From assembly GCA_015143295.1 (NCBI GenBank), contig CM026554.1, positions 26,691,215 to 26,755,214 on the forward strand: 64,000 nucleotides of DNA. Reading direction: 5' to 3'. The stretch's first letter is position 1, and each line of letters starts with the position of its first letter. Positions 9,818 to 22,384 of this stretch are shown here, in pieces. Below the pieces are notes generated by a model. The model was not told where the DNA came from. It ran no database searches and was given only the letters and a program-made list of their open reading frames with translations. The stretch comes from Tetracentron sinense. Taxonomy: Eukaryota > Streptophyta > Magnoliopsida > Trochodendrales > Trochodendraceae. Both the position numbers and the translations under genes were made by a program.

Positions 9818-11313
9818 TTAGGTATGCCTTGTGAATCGATGATACCCTTCCCCTTTACTAAAGACTTGCTTCCATCACCAAAAGTAACAGTCCCATTTGG
9901 ACAGTCCTCAAATTGAATAAATAAGGACTTGTTACCTGTCATATGCCGAGAACACCCACTGTCGAAGTACCACATTTCTGTGTTTTGGGCTTTCAAGGCA
10001 GTATGAATGACAAAGCACTTAAGGTCATCCTTTCTTCCATACACAGTCTTTAAACTTTGTTTAGATCTTTGATCATTAATCTGTGTAGTAGAGACCTTTT
10101 TCCTTTTTGTCCTCCTTGACCTTTTTCTGTTTTGTTCAGTTCTAGCTTTTTGATAAGTCAAATTGTTTCCTCTTGAATAATCATTTGGAATAAATTGACC
10201 AGTTCTTGTCCTAGAGATTTGAGCAATTCTATTAACATCATCGTTCAACATTCTAGATTTTTCAGCTAGAACCTGAATCTGCCTTTGAAGAGTCCCTTGA
10301 CTTTGATTTTGGTTCCATGAACCATTTCGGGGAGCTCTCCTAAAAGCATTACAATAAGGTCGAATGTGACCTCTCACACCACAAAAGTGACATGTGGGTA
10401 TGAATCTTGGAAGAGGAGGAGGATTTCTTCTAACAGGAATTTGATTCCTCAAAGCATTCACTCTAGGAGCTGTATTTCTAGGCTTTACAAAATTTGTATA
10501 AGCCTTAGTACTTGATGTAGAAGGTAAATTCTCTTTAGGATCAGAATGTATTGGCTCAAACACTGCACTAGCCATTGTACCAATAGCTAAAGGACCAGCT
10601 GGTGTGTCAGCATGTCCTATCCCAGATCTACTCGAATTTGATCCATATTTTCTAACTAATTCATCTAGGCAGCTAGTGTTACCAAACATTCTTACTTCTT
10701 TTTCAAGAGTATAGACCTTCTGAATCAAGTCAGTCTTGTCTTTAAGGGTAATTTGATGTTCTTTTTCAAGAAATTTCACCTTATCAACAAGAGAGTCTTT
10801 AAAAGTTTCCAGCTCCATTTGCAGAGTTCTTAACTCTTCAATTTCTTTCATGGAAGTGCCTCTTTCAACTTCTAATTTTCTAATCACATTAGTCAATGAG
10901 ACATTCTCTTCCAAAAGGCATTGAACTTTCATAACAAATGCTTCTTTTTCATTTTCCAACTGACTAACTAGTGCACTCTTCTCTTCTGCTACTAGTTTAC
11001 AAATATCTCTTTCATTTTGAATGAGTTTGAGTTTTTTGCTCAAAGAGATTTTTGTTTTAGTCAGTTTCAAACTTTTAGCATACAACTTATCATAAGTTGT
11101 TTTCAAATCTTCATCACTTTCAGAGTCAGTTTGACTCTTATGTATGTCATCACTAGACTCAGTATGAACACTCTCATCACTTCTATCATTTTCATCAACC
11201 GCAGAGGTAGTGTCAAGAATCCTAGAAAGGGAAACAGTGAAAGCCGTATGATTTCCAGTATCTTCACTTGAAGAGGAACTGTCCGATTCTTCATTCTCGG
11301 AATCACTGTCATC
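9814..11313 (-). pseudogene. gag-pro: E1 Gag C-terminal half and aspartic protease
   Basis: An acidic Ser/Asp-rich stretch leads into about 140 residues of coiled coil rich in Lys, Glu and Leu heptads (to about 10690), a feature described for Sirevirus Gag. Next comes a basic, proline-rich region with a second CCHC knuckle (CHFCGVRGHIRPYC, near 10356-10400). The copia protease active site DSGCSRHMTG follows at about 9940-9975. A TGA at 11314-11316 separates this from the Gag N-terminal half, and one frameshift near 9815 ends it. Confidence 0.9.
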
Positions 11314-11316
11314 TCA

Positions 11317-12284
11317 ACAGGCATTCATCACCTTGCCCTTACTCTTCTTCTTGTTAGGACAGTTAGGTGAAATATGACCGAAGCCATGGCATTCATAACA
11401 TTGAACACCTTGGGATTTCTTGTCGCCACTCTTGGAATTTTTCTTGTTTTCCCAGGGCTTAGACTTTGACTTCTCAAAGATTTTCCTCCCTGTTTAGGAT
11501 TGAACCTCTTTTTCGTTCTAAAAAATTTTCGAAATTTTTTAACGAAGAGAGCCATTTCTTCCTCATTCATGTCTCCATCACTGTCATCCTCATCCAAAGT
11601 TTCCTTGATGGATTTCAAGGCTAAAGATTTATTCTTCTTGGATGGACGGAGATTGAGTTCATAGGTTTGGAGTGAACCAACCAATTCCTCAATCTTCAGA
11701 GAGTCAACATTTTTACTCTCTTCGATTGCAGTGACTTTGGGTTGAAATCTCTCAGGGAGAGATCTAAGGACTTTTCTAACTATTTTGGACTCAGATATTT
11801 TTTCACCTAAATTGAAACTAGCGTTGACAATGTCACTAAGTTTTGCATAGAATTCATCAAAAGTGTCATTGTCTTCCATGTTTAAAAGTTCAAATTTGGT
11901 GGTTAACATTTGGAGTTTTGAGATTTTAACAGTGGTAGTACCCTCATGGGTAATTTCAAGAATGTCCCAAGCCTCCTTTGCTGTTTCACATGAAGAAATT
12001 CGTCTGAATTCCTCAGCAGTGACTGCAGTAAAGATAGCATTGAGACCTTTAGTGTTCCATCCACTTGACTCAAGCTCTTCTCTGGTCCATTCATCAGAAT
12101 ATTTGACCACAGTCAAATCTCCTACAATTTTTATGGGCGTAGTCCACCCATTCTGTATAGACATCTAAATTCCCTCGTCAATTGATTTGAGAAAGGCTCT
12201 CATTCTAGCTTTCCAATAAGCATAATTATTCCCATCAAAAAGTGGGGGACGAGAGACGGATCCACCTTCTCTTAGAGTACTCAT
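11317..12284 (-). pseudogene. gag: E1 Gag N-terminal half (UBN2-type)
   Basis: The likely true start is the ATG at 12282-12284, followed by an N-terminus typical of Sirevirus Gag (PPLFDGNNYAYWKARM). A TAG at 12165-12167 replaces an expected Trp at about codon 40, and a long ORF resumes at the next codon. The capsid-like UBN2 region spans about 12160-11620 (AKEAWDILE, KLQMLTTKFELL, VRKVLRSLPERF). A frameshift near 11480 precedes the first CCHC knuckle, CYECHGFGHISPNC (about 11358-11401). Gag forms the particle that packages RNA. Confidence 0.88.
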
Positions 12285-12337
12285 GATCACAGATAATACA
12301 GGATCACACTTAAGGGATTAGCCTTATCAGTGAACAA

Positions 12338-12349
12338 GCTTTGATACCA
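12338..12349 (-). other. E1 primer binding site (tRNA-iMet)
   Basis: TGGTATCAAAGC on the minus strand, two bases inside the 5' LTR. It matches the usual plant initiator tRNA-Met primer site at 11 of 12 positions. It fixes the element orientation and marks 12352-13581 as the 5' LTR. Confidence 0.9.
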
Positions 12350-12351
12350 AT

Positions 12352-13581
12352 TGAAATTTATCCAGATCAATGATCTCTAAGACCTAGAGGGGGGGTGAAT
12401 AGGTCTATCTAATAATTTCTAACCAATTTTAATTTTTCAATTAATATGTTTAGAAATCAATGAACAATTCAATCAGACAATCCACACAAATCAAACACAG
12501 AAGATTTTTACGTGGAAAACCCTAACGGGAAAAAACCACGGGACCTTGTCCAGCAATAAACTTCACTATGAAAAGATATCAAGTACAAGACAAGACCTTA
12601 CCAAAACAGAAACGACGTTCCTAGGAATAGACTCTTACTCTTGATTTCCACGAACCAGTAGGTTCGATCTCCGCCGTAGCAGCTTCGGTTCCACACCGAC
12701 CAAATCTTCTCAAGCTACTTCAAAACCACGATCACACACGATCGATCTCCTTCCACGAAGGCTTCGGATCAAACACCAGACACACACACAAGGTGTAGGG
12801 TTGTGAATCAATTTAGAAAGTTTCAAACCCTAGAGGGATCTCATACAGATCTGAGATCACAGAATGCAAGATCAAAGGTTTAGATCTATACTTGCATTCT
12901 CTAGGATCAAAGAAAAAGGAGGGATCAACAAAGATCTAATAAAAGCAATAAGAAAAACCCTAGAAGAGTTTCTCAGACCTCTACTTTTTCAAAAAATATC
13001 AAAGACACGAATTAGGTCTCCAAAAAGTTGTTTATATAGGGTTTAAAAAAAGAATCCAGAAAAATAAAAATTCCTTTTACGGGGACTGATCGATCGGTGC
13101 TCATTACCGATCGCTCAGTCCAAAACGAATCGCTCGGTCCAAATGACCGATCACTCGGTTATAAATCATCTCTCTGGAAAAATACCCCATACAAACTTTT
13201 TGTCCAGTTGATAGCCACCGATCGCTCGGTAGGCCACCGATCGATTGGTCTCAATACCGAGCGATCGGTTGAGACAAAATTATTTTCAAACCATGATTCA
13301 TTTCATTGTTATTTGATTCAAATGAGATCAAACAACTTTGTTAGGTTTAAAACTATCCTCCTAGGTATGTTTAGAGTTATCTAAGCCAAATCCAACCTAG
13401 GTAGGGGTCTCTAAGTCCATTACCTGTTTAGATCCAGAGTAGGAGCTTTTTCTTCTCTTTCTTCAATCTTCTTTAAGCTTTAGCTCTTCTCTTCTGATAA
13501 GTTGAACATGACTCGACGACTCGACTCACATGACCTCTCTAATGATCACGGAATTTGCCAACACCTATATAGGGATTTACA
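12352..13581 (-). repeat. E1 5' LTR
   Basis: 1230 bp and nearly identical to 2807-4015. The main difference is an extra palindrome unit in the cluster at 13086-13269 (an insertion with 'cgaatcgctcggtcc'). The TATA box on the minus strand is at 13031-13038. It contains the block 'ttttacgtggaaaaccc...ccacgggacc' shared with the family B LTRs. Confidence 0.95.
13086..13269. repeat. CCGATCG palindrome cluster, E1 5' LTR
   Basis: Same arrangement as 3540-3705 with one additional copy. Located in U3, upstream of the TATA box at 13031-13038 in element sense. Confidence 0.88.
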
Positions 13582-13586
13582 CTCTC

Positions 13587-13701
13587 AAGTAGAGCACAAG
13601 ACCTTATCCATAATCCAGGATTTATCCTTCAGAACTAATAAGTGGTGACTTTTAACCCCAAAAAACTCATTTTTGTGGGTACACCAAAACCCGTGCTCAC
13701 A
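13587..13701 (-). mobile_element. Second Tat-like LTR remnant, terminal part
   Basis: Continuation of 2137-2801 beyond E1. On the minus strand it starts TGTGAGCACGGG at 13701 and has the 'taataagtggtgac' phrase found near the start of the E3 LTRs. Confidence 0.55.
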
Positions 13702-14020
13702 ACATTATCATCAGATGGCAGTAGTATTGAGACGATGTTATCCAGAGTGGCTTGATATGACCTAGTAGATCATGAAGGCCATTTAACCCAAGACTGCTCG
13801 GATAAATCCGAATTGAACTATTTGGATGCCACCCTCGCCTCCGATGAAGCTCGCGGTACCAGTGTGAGGGCATCATGAGATTTTGAGACAGGCCAAGAGG
13901 ATGTTGGCGGAGGAAATGAGAGAACGTAGGATGGCGAGTCAGATAACAGACCCTAATGTAAAGGATGGGTTGTCCCAAGAGAAATTTGGGAGTAGTCTGT
14001 CTACCTCAACAGAGGGTTAG
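13702..14020. other. Unassigned sequence
   Basis: About 320 bp between the Tat LTR end and a solo LTR. A 150-bp plus-strand stretch (13868-14017) is open and reads like a charged peptide, but it has no recognised domain and follows a stop. It may be degraded retroelement coding sequence. Confidence 0.3.
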
Positions 14021-14739
14021 TGTCGCGACCCAAAACCTACCCTAGGAGTTAGAGTGAACTTTGGACGACTAATCATGACTTGCTTGACAACCAACCTGCA
14101 AAACCCACAGAGCATATACCATAGAGGACAATATAGCGGAAACATAACTATAAAACACAGCGGAAGTCTAACCAAACCTCTATGAATATAAATACGCAAA
14201 TCCAAGTTATACAAAAAGTAACCAAAAGAAAGTGCGGACAGACCCGCCAAAATACATGAATGGATATCTCTCATCTCACCCACAGCTATTCACTCAGAAT
14301 CTACAACCACCTAATGGTAACCCTCTACAGGAGGTTCCTCAAAAGGCTCCTCGACGTACTCCTCCTCCACCCATGGACTCGGAGCACAGATATCAAATGG
14401 AGCAGCTGCTCCGCCATCACCTGCCGACATAAGAAGTACGGCTGAGCATGGAATACTCAGCGGGTACTAAGCACTAACCAACAGTCATAGCATACATAAA
14501 GTAGGAAGCAAGTTGCATATATAGAACAGGAACAATTTATATCATACAAGGAAGTAAAGCAATTTATATTCATGCTTGCATTCAGAAAGACTGATCAAAC
14601 CCTTGAAAACATCGTGCACTTGACTTGACTTGAAATACCCTTTCCGTGCTTGAAACTTGTTATGTTGTCTTATCTTGTCATATCATGCGTGTCATGCGAG
14701 TATCATGCTTGCTTGTTCATAATTTAAACATGTTCACAT

Positions 14740-14900
14740 GCCTAGTTGCCGTTCATAGTCCGTCACAACTAGTACCCTATATGCAGATGGGTATGCCTAG
14801 TTGCCGTTCATAGCCCGTCGCAACTAGCATCCATGCGGAATGTGAATGCCTAGTTGCCGTTCATAGCCCGTCGCAACTAGCATCCATGCGTGTCATGCCA
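14740..14900. repeat. Three tandem 53-55 bp units in solo LTR
   Basis: Units begin GCCTAGTTGCCGTTCATAG at 14740, 14795 and 14848. They are followed to about 14990 by irregular 'gcgtgtcatgccatgctatg' repeats. Confidence 0.85.
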
Positions 14901-15932
14901 TGCAGAGTTATGCGTGCCATGTGATGCTATGCTATGCGTGTCATGCCATGCTATTCTATGTGTGTCATGCGATGCTATGCATGTCATGCGAGGGGATGGG
15001 AGACCTTTCCCTATGCAATGCATGATTGTCTTGCCCTTGTCAAAAGCGAAGTGAAACATATCTTAGGATATGCCCCACCTCTACGTCCCATACTTAAAAC
15101 ATCGGTAAATCACGTCATTTCATGCGTGCTCGTGAGATCGTGTGCATACTTGCATTTGGAATTAAATATGGCAATTTGGGATGATTCACAAGGCATAGCA
15201 TATAACAATTTAAGTGAGTAATAATCTACACATTTTAAGAAATGTAAGAAACACACTATCATGAACCCTAACAAATTTCAAGAGCAATTAAACATGGTTT
15301 CCCTTAATTTATCATTTATTTTATTCACCTTGGCATTTCATCAAACATGGGGTGTGTTCATTATTCACTTAAACCTAGATCATGCTTTTCTAGGTGGGTT
15401 ATGCTCACATCACACTTGTATGTTCATTATTAGTACAATGCCCTTTCCCATTCGTTCATCACATCATCCACACGGCATCCATTCGCCAACATCCATCTCC
15501 ATTCACCATTCATACCACCAATCTCATAACACATATATATAGGTGAAGGAAAACAAGAAGAAACAAAGGAAAAAGGGAAGCTATAACTAGGAGGGTAGTA
15601 AGAAGTACCGACCTTGACAAAAGAGGGAAGGAATCCCCTTCCAAAACGCACGTAAGTTGCTGCCCTAGCTTGGAACACGAGCTCCACGAATGCTTGAACC
15701 GAAATCTTGAAGAAATCGGGCTTGAAGTTGATCTAGGGTTTCAAAACCCCTTTGATCTCTCTCCACAATGGAAACCTAGGTTTTTGGAAAACCTTCTCCT
15801 TTCTCTCTATCTCTCAAAAGACTCTAAGGGTTGTGTATGAACCCTCAAATGATCGGGCAAAGCCTTTAAGGTATGAGTGAAACGCCCAAAAGACGAAAAC
15901 ACCCTTACTAAATTTTCTGCAAAAACGCGAGT

Positions 15933-16116
15933 ACCGAGCGATTGGTGTAAATGACCGATCGATCGGTTGCCTACCGATCGATCGGTTTCATAACCGAGCG
16001 ATCGGTTAAAATTTCACTCTCTGGAAAATTTCCTCATACAAAAATCTTGACCAGTCGATAGCCTCCGAGCGATCGGTTTTGGACCGATCGATCGCTCCAT
16101 GGACCGAGCGATCGGT
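15933..16116. repeat. CCGATCG palindrome cluster, solo LTR 14021-16328
   Basis: Seven copies of ACCGATCGATCGGT or ACCGAGCGATCGGT at 15933, 15953, 15973, 15992, 16065, 16083 (partial) and 16103. The spacer CTCTGGAAAATTTCC ... CATACAAAAATCTTG ... CCAGTCGATAGCC lies between the fourth and fifth copies. Confidence 0.9.
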
Positions 16117-16333
16117 TGCCTGCAGGTCCAGACTGTTTTGGCCATATCTTTTGACTCGCTCGACGGATTTTGACGATTCAACTTGCGTTGGGTCCGTCTT
16201 TCGAAAATGAACATTTCTGACGTTTCGGAATTTCCGATTTCTCCCTTTTTTATTAATTATACCTCTTTAAAGGCAGAATGGCAACTAAAAAGTCATGCAT
16301 TAAATGTGAAAAGGTCCGGGGCTCTACAGTTAG

Positions 16334-16567
16334 ATACTTTAGTATATGGTCATGAGAGGAGACTATAGCGTATCTATATCATTTTAGAGTATAGTAGATG
16401 CCCTAGTCGGTCTTCTTATCACTTGACTCACTTTTTAATGTATATATTTGTACGACATATATGATGGAAATGGAAATGGTAGTAACCCTATCACTACTAT
16501 GCCGGAACACGGGCATGTGATGAGATTGGAGAAGTTTAAGAGACTTGGACTGTAAGCCTTTTTAGGT
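16334..16567. other. Region upstream of the gypsy gag remnant
   Basis: Immediately right of the solo LTR duplication. Probably the leader and first codons of the decayed gypsy gag that follows; no clear frame. Confidence 0.35.
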
Positions 16568-17744
16568 ATGACTGATCCGCTGAAGGCGGAGAACTGGATC
16601 AGAAGTTTAGAGAAAAATTTTTGGGCTATGACATTGCCCAAAGATGCGAAGCCTGAGTTCACTATCTTTATGCTCGAGGGAGAGGCAGAGCACTGGTGGA
16701 CCACAGTGGAAAGACTAGTTCCACCACACCAAAGGCCTGTCAGTTGGGCAAAGTTCATAGAACTGTTCTACAAACGCTACTTCTCAGCGTCAATGAAGAA
16801 GAAGTAGATGAAGTTTCTCCAGCTGACCCAAGGAAATATGTCGATCAGTGAGTATGAGTAGAAGTTCAACAACTCTCGAGGTTCGCTGTGAGGTTTGTCG
16901 AGGATGAGCAGTGGAGGGTTGAGAAGTTCAAAGAAGGATTGAAGCCGACTATCAAAGGAAAACTAGAGGCTCTGAGGTTTACCTCATTTTCAGAGGTTTT
17001 GGACAGAGCGCTCAGGGTAGAGCGAGTACATGAAGAAATGGGATAGTCTAGTGTTGACAAAGGTAAAGGGCTAGGTAGAAAGCCCTGGGTAAAGAAGAAT
17101 AACCAGCAGTTTGCTGGGAAGAGAAAATTTGAAGAAATGAAAGGTCAAGGATCTGCAAGAAGATCGGGGCTTTAGTGTGAGAAGTGCAGCCAAGCACATT
17201 TGACCAAGGACTGCAGAGTAAAAGTTTGTTTCCAGAGCAGAAAGCCTGGTCATTTTAAGAGGGATTGCCCTCAGGCTCAACCAATGGCGTATAATGGTGG
17301 AAAGGGACGAGTTTTTGCAATCACTCAGGAGGAAGCACAGTAGCTCAATGGTGTCATCAAAGCTATAATTTTAATATTTCAAGCACCTGCTTATACTTTG
17401 ATTGATACTAGTGTTACACATCAGTTCATCTCTTCACACTTTCCCAAGAATATAGCATATAAGCCTGATACATTTACACATGCAATGTCTATTTCTACAC
17501 CGTCAGGGAAAGTCCTTTGCACAAAAACGATTTTTGATAGGTGTCTCATACATGTCAATAGCGTACAAATGTTAGTGAACTTGATTGTGTTGGACATGAA
17601 GGATTACGATATTATCTTTGGGATGGATTGGTTGGCCAACTACCATGCAGTGGTAGATTGTAATGTCAAGAAGGTAATATTTCAAATTCTTGACATTCCA
17701 GAGTTCAAAATGCAAGGGATTGTCCGAGGTCAAGCACCCAAGCT
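16568..17744 (+). pseudogene. Decayed Tekay-like gag and protease remnant
   Basis: Retrotransposon Gag signatures appear in order: ENWIRSLEKNF, MLEGEAEHWW, FIELFYKRYF, then QGNMSISEYE, then (after a frameshift near 16870) VEKFKEGLKPTIKGKLEAL. Two degenerate zinc knuckles follow at 17174-17213 and 17226-17270 (the second has Cys changed to Ser in CFQSRKPGHFKRDC). The aspartic protease has the active-site DTG changed to DTS (17398 on), and YDIIFGMDWLANYHAV is intact. Several stops occur (16805, 16858, 17173, 17341). It is cut at 17744 by E7. Its 5' side is interrupted by the solo LTR. Confidence 0.8.
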
Positions 17745-19922
17745 TGTAAGGAATCTAGATAAAAATTTATATGGAAAATTGGATCCTGAGGATCTTTACA
17801 CCATAGGAAGCAACTAATACTATCTACATGTTTAGAAAATTACCTCGGTGAATGATGTTCACCAATGAAGCAAAAACCAACTCGAACCGTTAGAACTCTT
17901 TGTAGAGATTTCTCGAAGAAATACTTGAAGCTCAATCCTTGTTCTTCACTATCCCCGCAAAGCCTTTGAATCTTTACTTGGTCTTGAAGAAACAAAGAGA
18001 AGAAGAATAATGTTGGAGAAGACTTTCTATCTCACCAACCTTAAAGTTCAAAACCTTAAGTTTTAAAACTTTGGAAAATACCCAAGGGGCGGGGGGCTCA
18101 CGAAAATTGAGGGGAGAGAAATCTCCCACTTGTTGCTCACGGTTTGGAGAGGGGTGAGAAATCTCAATTATTGAATTATGCACCACCTTTTTGGGTGTGG
18201 GTAATTATATAGATTAGAATCTTATTCTAATCCTACACTAATTAGGAAACATGCCTTTAAAGAGAGTTTCTAAATAATGATAACCCTTATCATTAATTAA
18301 AACAAACTTTCTAATTAAGGTTTCCTTTTCCTAAAAAGATTCCATAATTAAAAGGGTGTAACTAATTCCTAGATTCTAGGAATCCCAACAACCTAACAAT
18401 TACGATCCTAATCAAATTAGGAAAGCCCTAAAAGGGGTGGGCGTGAGCCCTAGGGCCTTGGTCTCCAAGTTTTAGTAAAACTCCATTATTTTCTCTTAAG
18501 TTTCTTATTTACCAAGATTGTAATCTAATCCCATAATTTAAGGAGTTAATAATCAATAATTATTTAATTAACATTATCCTAATCTAATTAGGAAACTCTA
18601 AGTGGGCGCCCCACCCTAGGGATTTATTCCATGGGCTTGGGCCACTAATTAGGTCCATACCATTATGGGTTTTATGGATAAGGGAACCCATTTCCCCTTA
18701 TTTAGTGTTAATTAAATAACTATAATTATTATCCTTTAATTTAAATTAACAATTAAATTAAACCATAGATTAACATTTGATCTATTTTATTAATGATTAA
18801 CTTTTAATCACTTAAATTTATAGATTAACATTTAATTTATTATTGAGCTTGTATTTCTTATCTGAGCCTCTCCACAGATTGCTCTAGGACATTCTAACCC
18901 TGGCTTACCCAATGTTATCCTGTTGACCCTAAATAGGAATTTCATCGGAATTGTAAGTGACGTGAGATATCTATGTTGCAATTGAATCCCAATGTAAGAA
19001 CATTAACCATTAAGGATCCCGGCACATGAACTTTTTAATTTAATTGATCCTTCCAATTACATTATCCCTAATGGGCCTTTGAGATTATTTATACTTCGCC
19101 CATTACACATCATCCAGGTTTCCAAGACTTCTGATTAAGCTATCAGAAACTTTTTCTCATGTAAAACATTTTGGGAAAAGTGTTTTTATAAGTATAATAT
19201 ATTGAAATAAAATTATATTTCAAACTTGTTTGATTTCAAATCATCTGTGCAGGATTTAAGCTTAATCAACTGTCTTACCCGGAACTTGGATAATCTCTTA
19301 AATTAATGAGCATGGATTGCTTGTTTGAAATTCATCATGACTCGAACAAATTTCTGACTATCCAACTGTCATCGTATCGTAGTCCCTCAGGTAGAGAGTA
19401 CTTTGGTGGAATCAAAACAGTCAGATTACTGTTCAGTTATAATTGAACTCATCAGATCTAAGGATCACTAAAACTGTTCATTGTGAATGAGAGACCAACT
19501 ATCTGATAGTTTGTTTATGCAAGAGGTCTCTCATTACATACAATCAGTCATTGTACATTTAAGCACCCATATACTGATGTGTAGTCTCCACTACAATAGT
19601 TTGAGATAAAACTACATCTCAACCATTGAGAACATCTTAGCTTTGTGGCAGCCATATAAGTGAAGTACCCAACTTCACCCATAGCAATGACTATATGAGG
19701 TATAAGTAATTAGAAAGCTATATCTGCTTGTGATAGTCCCATCACATAGCTTTTATTTATTTATTTATTTATTTTTATCGATATCTCATATCGTATAGAT
19801 CATCTCATGATCATGGTCAATTACCCATAATGAATACACAATAGATAAAGAAGATGTCTCTATTAATCTAATTAATAAGAATCTTACAATCTAAATGACT
19901 TTTCGGGGCATTATGTTTAACA
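17745..19922 (-). repeat. E7 left (3') LTR
   Basis: 2178 bp, TGTAAGGAATC ... GTTTAACA, AT-rich. The polypurine-like ATCTCCCACTTGCCC follows at 19923. A TTTA microsatellite lies at about 19751-19776. Confidence 0.85.
19751..19776. repeat. TTTA microsatellite
   Basis: About six tandem TTTA units inside the E7 left LTR. Confidence 0.9.
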
Positions 19923-19943
19923 ATCTCCCACTTGCCCTAAAAG

Positions 19944-22384
19944 TCACTGTGCCATAGATTTCAATCCCATACTGTCTAAGTGTGTTACAAAAACTTTATC
20001 TGATAAAGCCTTGGTCATCGGATCTGCAACATTAACTTGAGACCTAATCTTTATAACCACCACATCTTGCCTGTCAATGATCTCATGAATGAGATGATAC
20101 TTCCGCTCCACATGTTTCATCCTTTTGTGGCTCCTAGGTTCTTTGCTATGGGCTACTGCACCGTTACTATCATAGAAGAGAGTGATAAGTCTGAGTGCTG
20201 AAGGAACATTTCCTAGCTCTTGCAAAAACCTTCTGAACCAGATTGCTTCTTTTGCTGCTTCAGAAGTTGCAGTATATTCTGCTTTTGTGGTGGGGTCTGC
20301 AATATTCTTTTGCTTTAAGTTGTGCTAATTGACAGCAGCACCATCCAGTGTGAACACATACCCAGATGTGGAAGCTTTATTATCCGTATCAGATTGGAAA
20401 TCGGAATTAGTATAACCCAATCCAACTAGATCTTCTGATTGAAAAATAAGCACATAATCCCTAGTCATTTTCAGGTACTTCATGATGTGCTTCACAGCAG
20501 TCCAATGATTAACACTTGAATTGCTTTGGAGCCTACTAACAACTCCCACAACAGGGCATACATGAGGCTCCCAACTGCCGAAGCATAAAGGCACCTCTTC
20601 ATCTGCTCGATCTCATCAGCTGATGTAGGGGCCATCTTTTTAGACAAAGTAACACCATGTCTAAAAGGAATGAGAGTTGTCTTACAATCACTCATACTGT
20701 ACCTAGACAAAATCTATTCTATGTAGGAAGTTTGGCTCAATCCTAATATTTGGTATTTTCTATCTCTCATAATCTTTCTTCTGAGAATATAGGATGCCTC
20801 TCCCAAATCTTTCATTGAGAAATACCGAGAAAGCCAAATCTTGACTGATGACAACATCCCTATATCATTCCTAATGAGTAGGATGTCATCTACATAAAGA
20901 ATTAGGTATACTACCGCTCTCCCACTGTCCTTGTATATACAAGATTCTTCTAAATTATGTTGGAATCTAAATTCTTTGATCGAAAGATCAAATCTTTGGT
21001 TCCAGCTTCTTGAAGATTGCTTTAAACCATATATCGACTTGTTGAGCTTCCAGACCATGTTCTCCTGGTTAGGAGCAATGAAGCCCTCAGGTTGCATCAT
21101 GTCTTCATCTAACATTCCATTAAGGAAAGCAGTTTTGACATCCATTTGTCATATCTCATAGTCATGTTGTGCAGCTATAGCTAGCAATATCTTGATGGAT
21201 TTGAGCATAGCTACAGGTGAAAAGGTATCCTCATAATCAACTCCTTGAATTTGAGAGTAACCTTTTGCAACAAGTCTTGCTTTATAGGTCTCCACGTTAC
21301 CATCGGTACCCTTCTTCCTTTTGTAAATCCATTTGCATCCAATTGGCCTTATACCATCTGGTGGATCTACTAAAGTCCAGACACCGTTGTCATACATGGA
21401 ATCTATTTCAGAATTCATGGCTTTATTCCATTGAGATGCATCTACATCTAATGTAGATTCACTATTAGGATCTATATCCTCATCATCAAGGGTAACTAGA
21501 TAAACCTCATTATTATAATATTGAAGTCTATCTTGTGGTCTAGAAACTCTTTCAAATCTTCTCAGTGGAACCGAATTTTAAGAATCAATAGTGGAAGGAT
21601 TAGGTTCATTTTCGATACTGGCTGTGTTGTCTTTCATCTCATGAAATTCAACCTTCTTAAGAAGATCAATTTCTTCATTCAAAAAAGTGGCATGATTCCT
21701 AACAACTATTGTTTGGTCTGCCTTGGAGTAGAAATAAAAACCCTGAGTTTCCTTAGGATACCCTACAAAGTTCCATTTTCTATTCTAGATTCTAACTTAG
21801 TGGGTTCGAGTTTGCGAACATGCGTAGGACAATCCCATACCCTTAGATGTTGTAAACTAGGTTTTCGCCCAGTGCACAATTCATAGGGTGTAACTGGTAT
21901 AGACTTAGAAGGAACCCGGTTCAGAATGTAAATGGCAGTTTGTAGAGCATACCCCGAAAGAGTGGAAGGTACATCGGCATGACTCATCATAAAGTGAATC
22001 ATATCTAATAAGGTCTGGTTTCTCATTTCAGAAACACCATTTTGTTGAGGTGAGGCAGGACTTGACCCTTGTGAGATAATCCCATTATCCCTTAATTAAT
22101 CCTTAAAATCGTTGAAGAGGTATTCACCACCTCGGATTGATCGAAGTGCTTTTATGGATTTGTCTATTTGATTCTCAACTTCTAATCTGAATTCTTTGAA
22201 CTTTTCAAAAGTGTCAGATTTGTGTTGCATCAAATAGACATATGCATATCTAGAATAGTCATCAATAAATGTGACAAAATACCGGTATTGCCCTTGTGCA
22301 ACAATGTTAAATAGACCACATACATCACTATGTATGAGTCTCAACTTTTCTTCAGCTCTTCCTACCTTTTTAGGGTAGGACTTT
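19944..22384 (-). pseudogene. pol: E7 integrase-RT-RNase H remnant
   Basis: Pieces in element order: integrase core (RLIHSDVCG, FIDDYSRYAYVY, IRGGEYLFND; 22384-22096), integrase C-terminal region (YILNRVPSKS, PYELCTGRKP; 22026-21763), RT (GVWTLVDPP, GCKWIYKRK, MDVKTAFLNGML, LYVDDILL; 21418-20714), then RNase H (GYTNSDFQSD, CDNGA-like FYDSNGA, VNVADPMTKAL; 20710-19944). Stops and frameshifts separate the pieces. Integrase starts abruptly at the LTR edge, so its zinc-binding domain, protease and gag are gone. The lineage within copia is not assigned; it is not the Sirevirus type of E1. Confidence 0.9.

Larger units (their letters stand above)
2807..13581 (-). mobile_element. E1: full-length Sirevirus-type Ty1/copia retrotransposon
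   Basis: A complete element on the minus strand. LTRs are at 2807-4015 and 12352-13581, each TG...CA. Perfect 5-bp target duplications CTCTC lie at 2802-2806 and 13582-13586. The primer site matches initiator tRNA-Met (12338-12349) and the polypurine tract is at 4016-4027. In element sense the order is gag (coiled coil, two CCHC knuckles), protease, integrase, RT, RNase H, a 1.1-kb noncoding gap, then a third ORF. This order is typical of Sireviruses. The LTRs look about 98 percent identical by eye, so insertion is recent. Stops and frameshifts in gag and pol make this copy non-coding as it stands. Confidence 0.95.
14021..16328 (-). mobile_element. Solo LTR, Tekay family of E4
   Basis: 2308 bp, reading TGTCGCGACCC ... 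GGGGCTCTACA, the same ends as the E4 LTRs. Perfect GTTAG duplications lie at 14016-14020 and 16329-16333. No internal region is attached, so it arose by LTR-LTR recombination. It carries a CCGATCG palindrome cluster (15933-16116), where E4 carries a different array, and its own tandem repeats at 14740-14900. Confidence 0.93.

Noticed and set aside
2807-13581. E1 as an element mobilised in trans because its genes are broken
   Set aside because: About 2 percent LTR divergence by eye implies tens of changes across the coding region, so a handful of stops and frameshifts could all postdate insertion.
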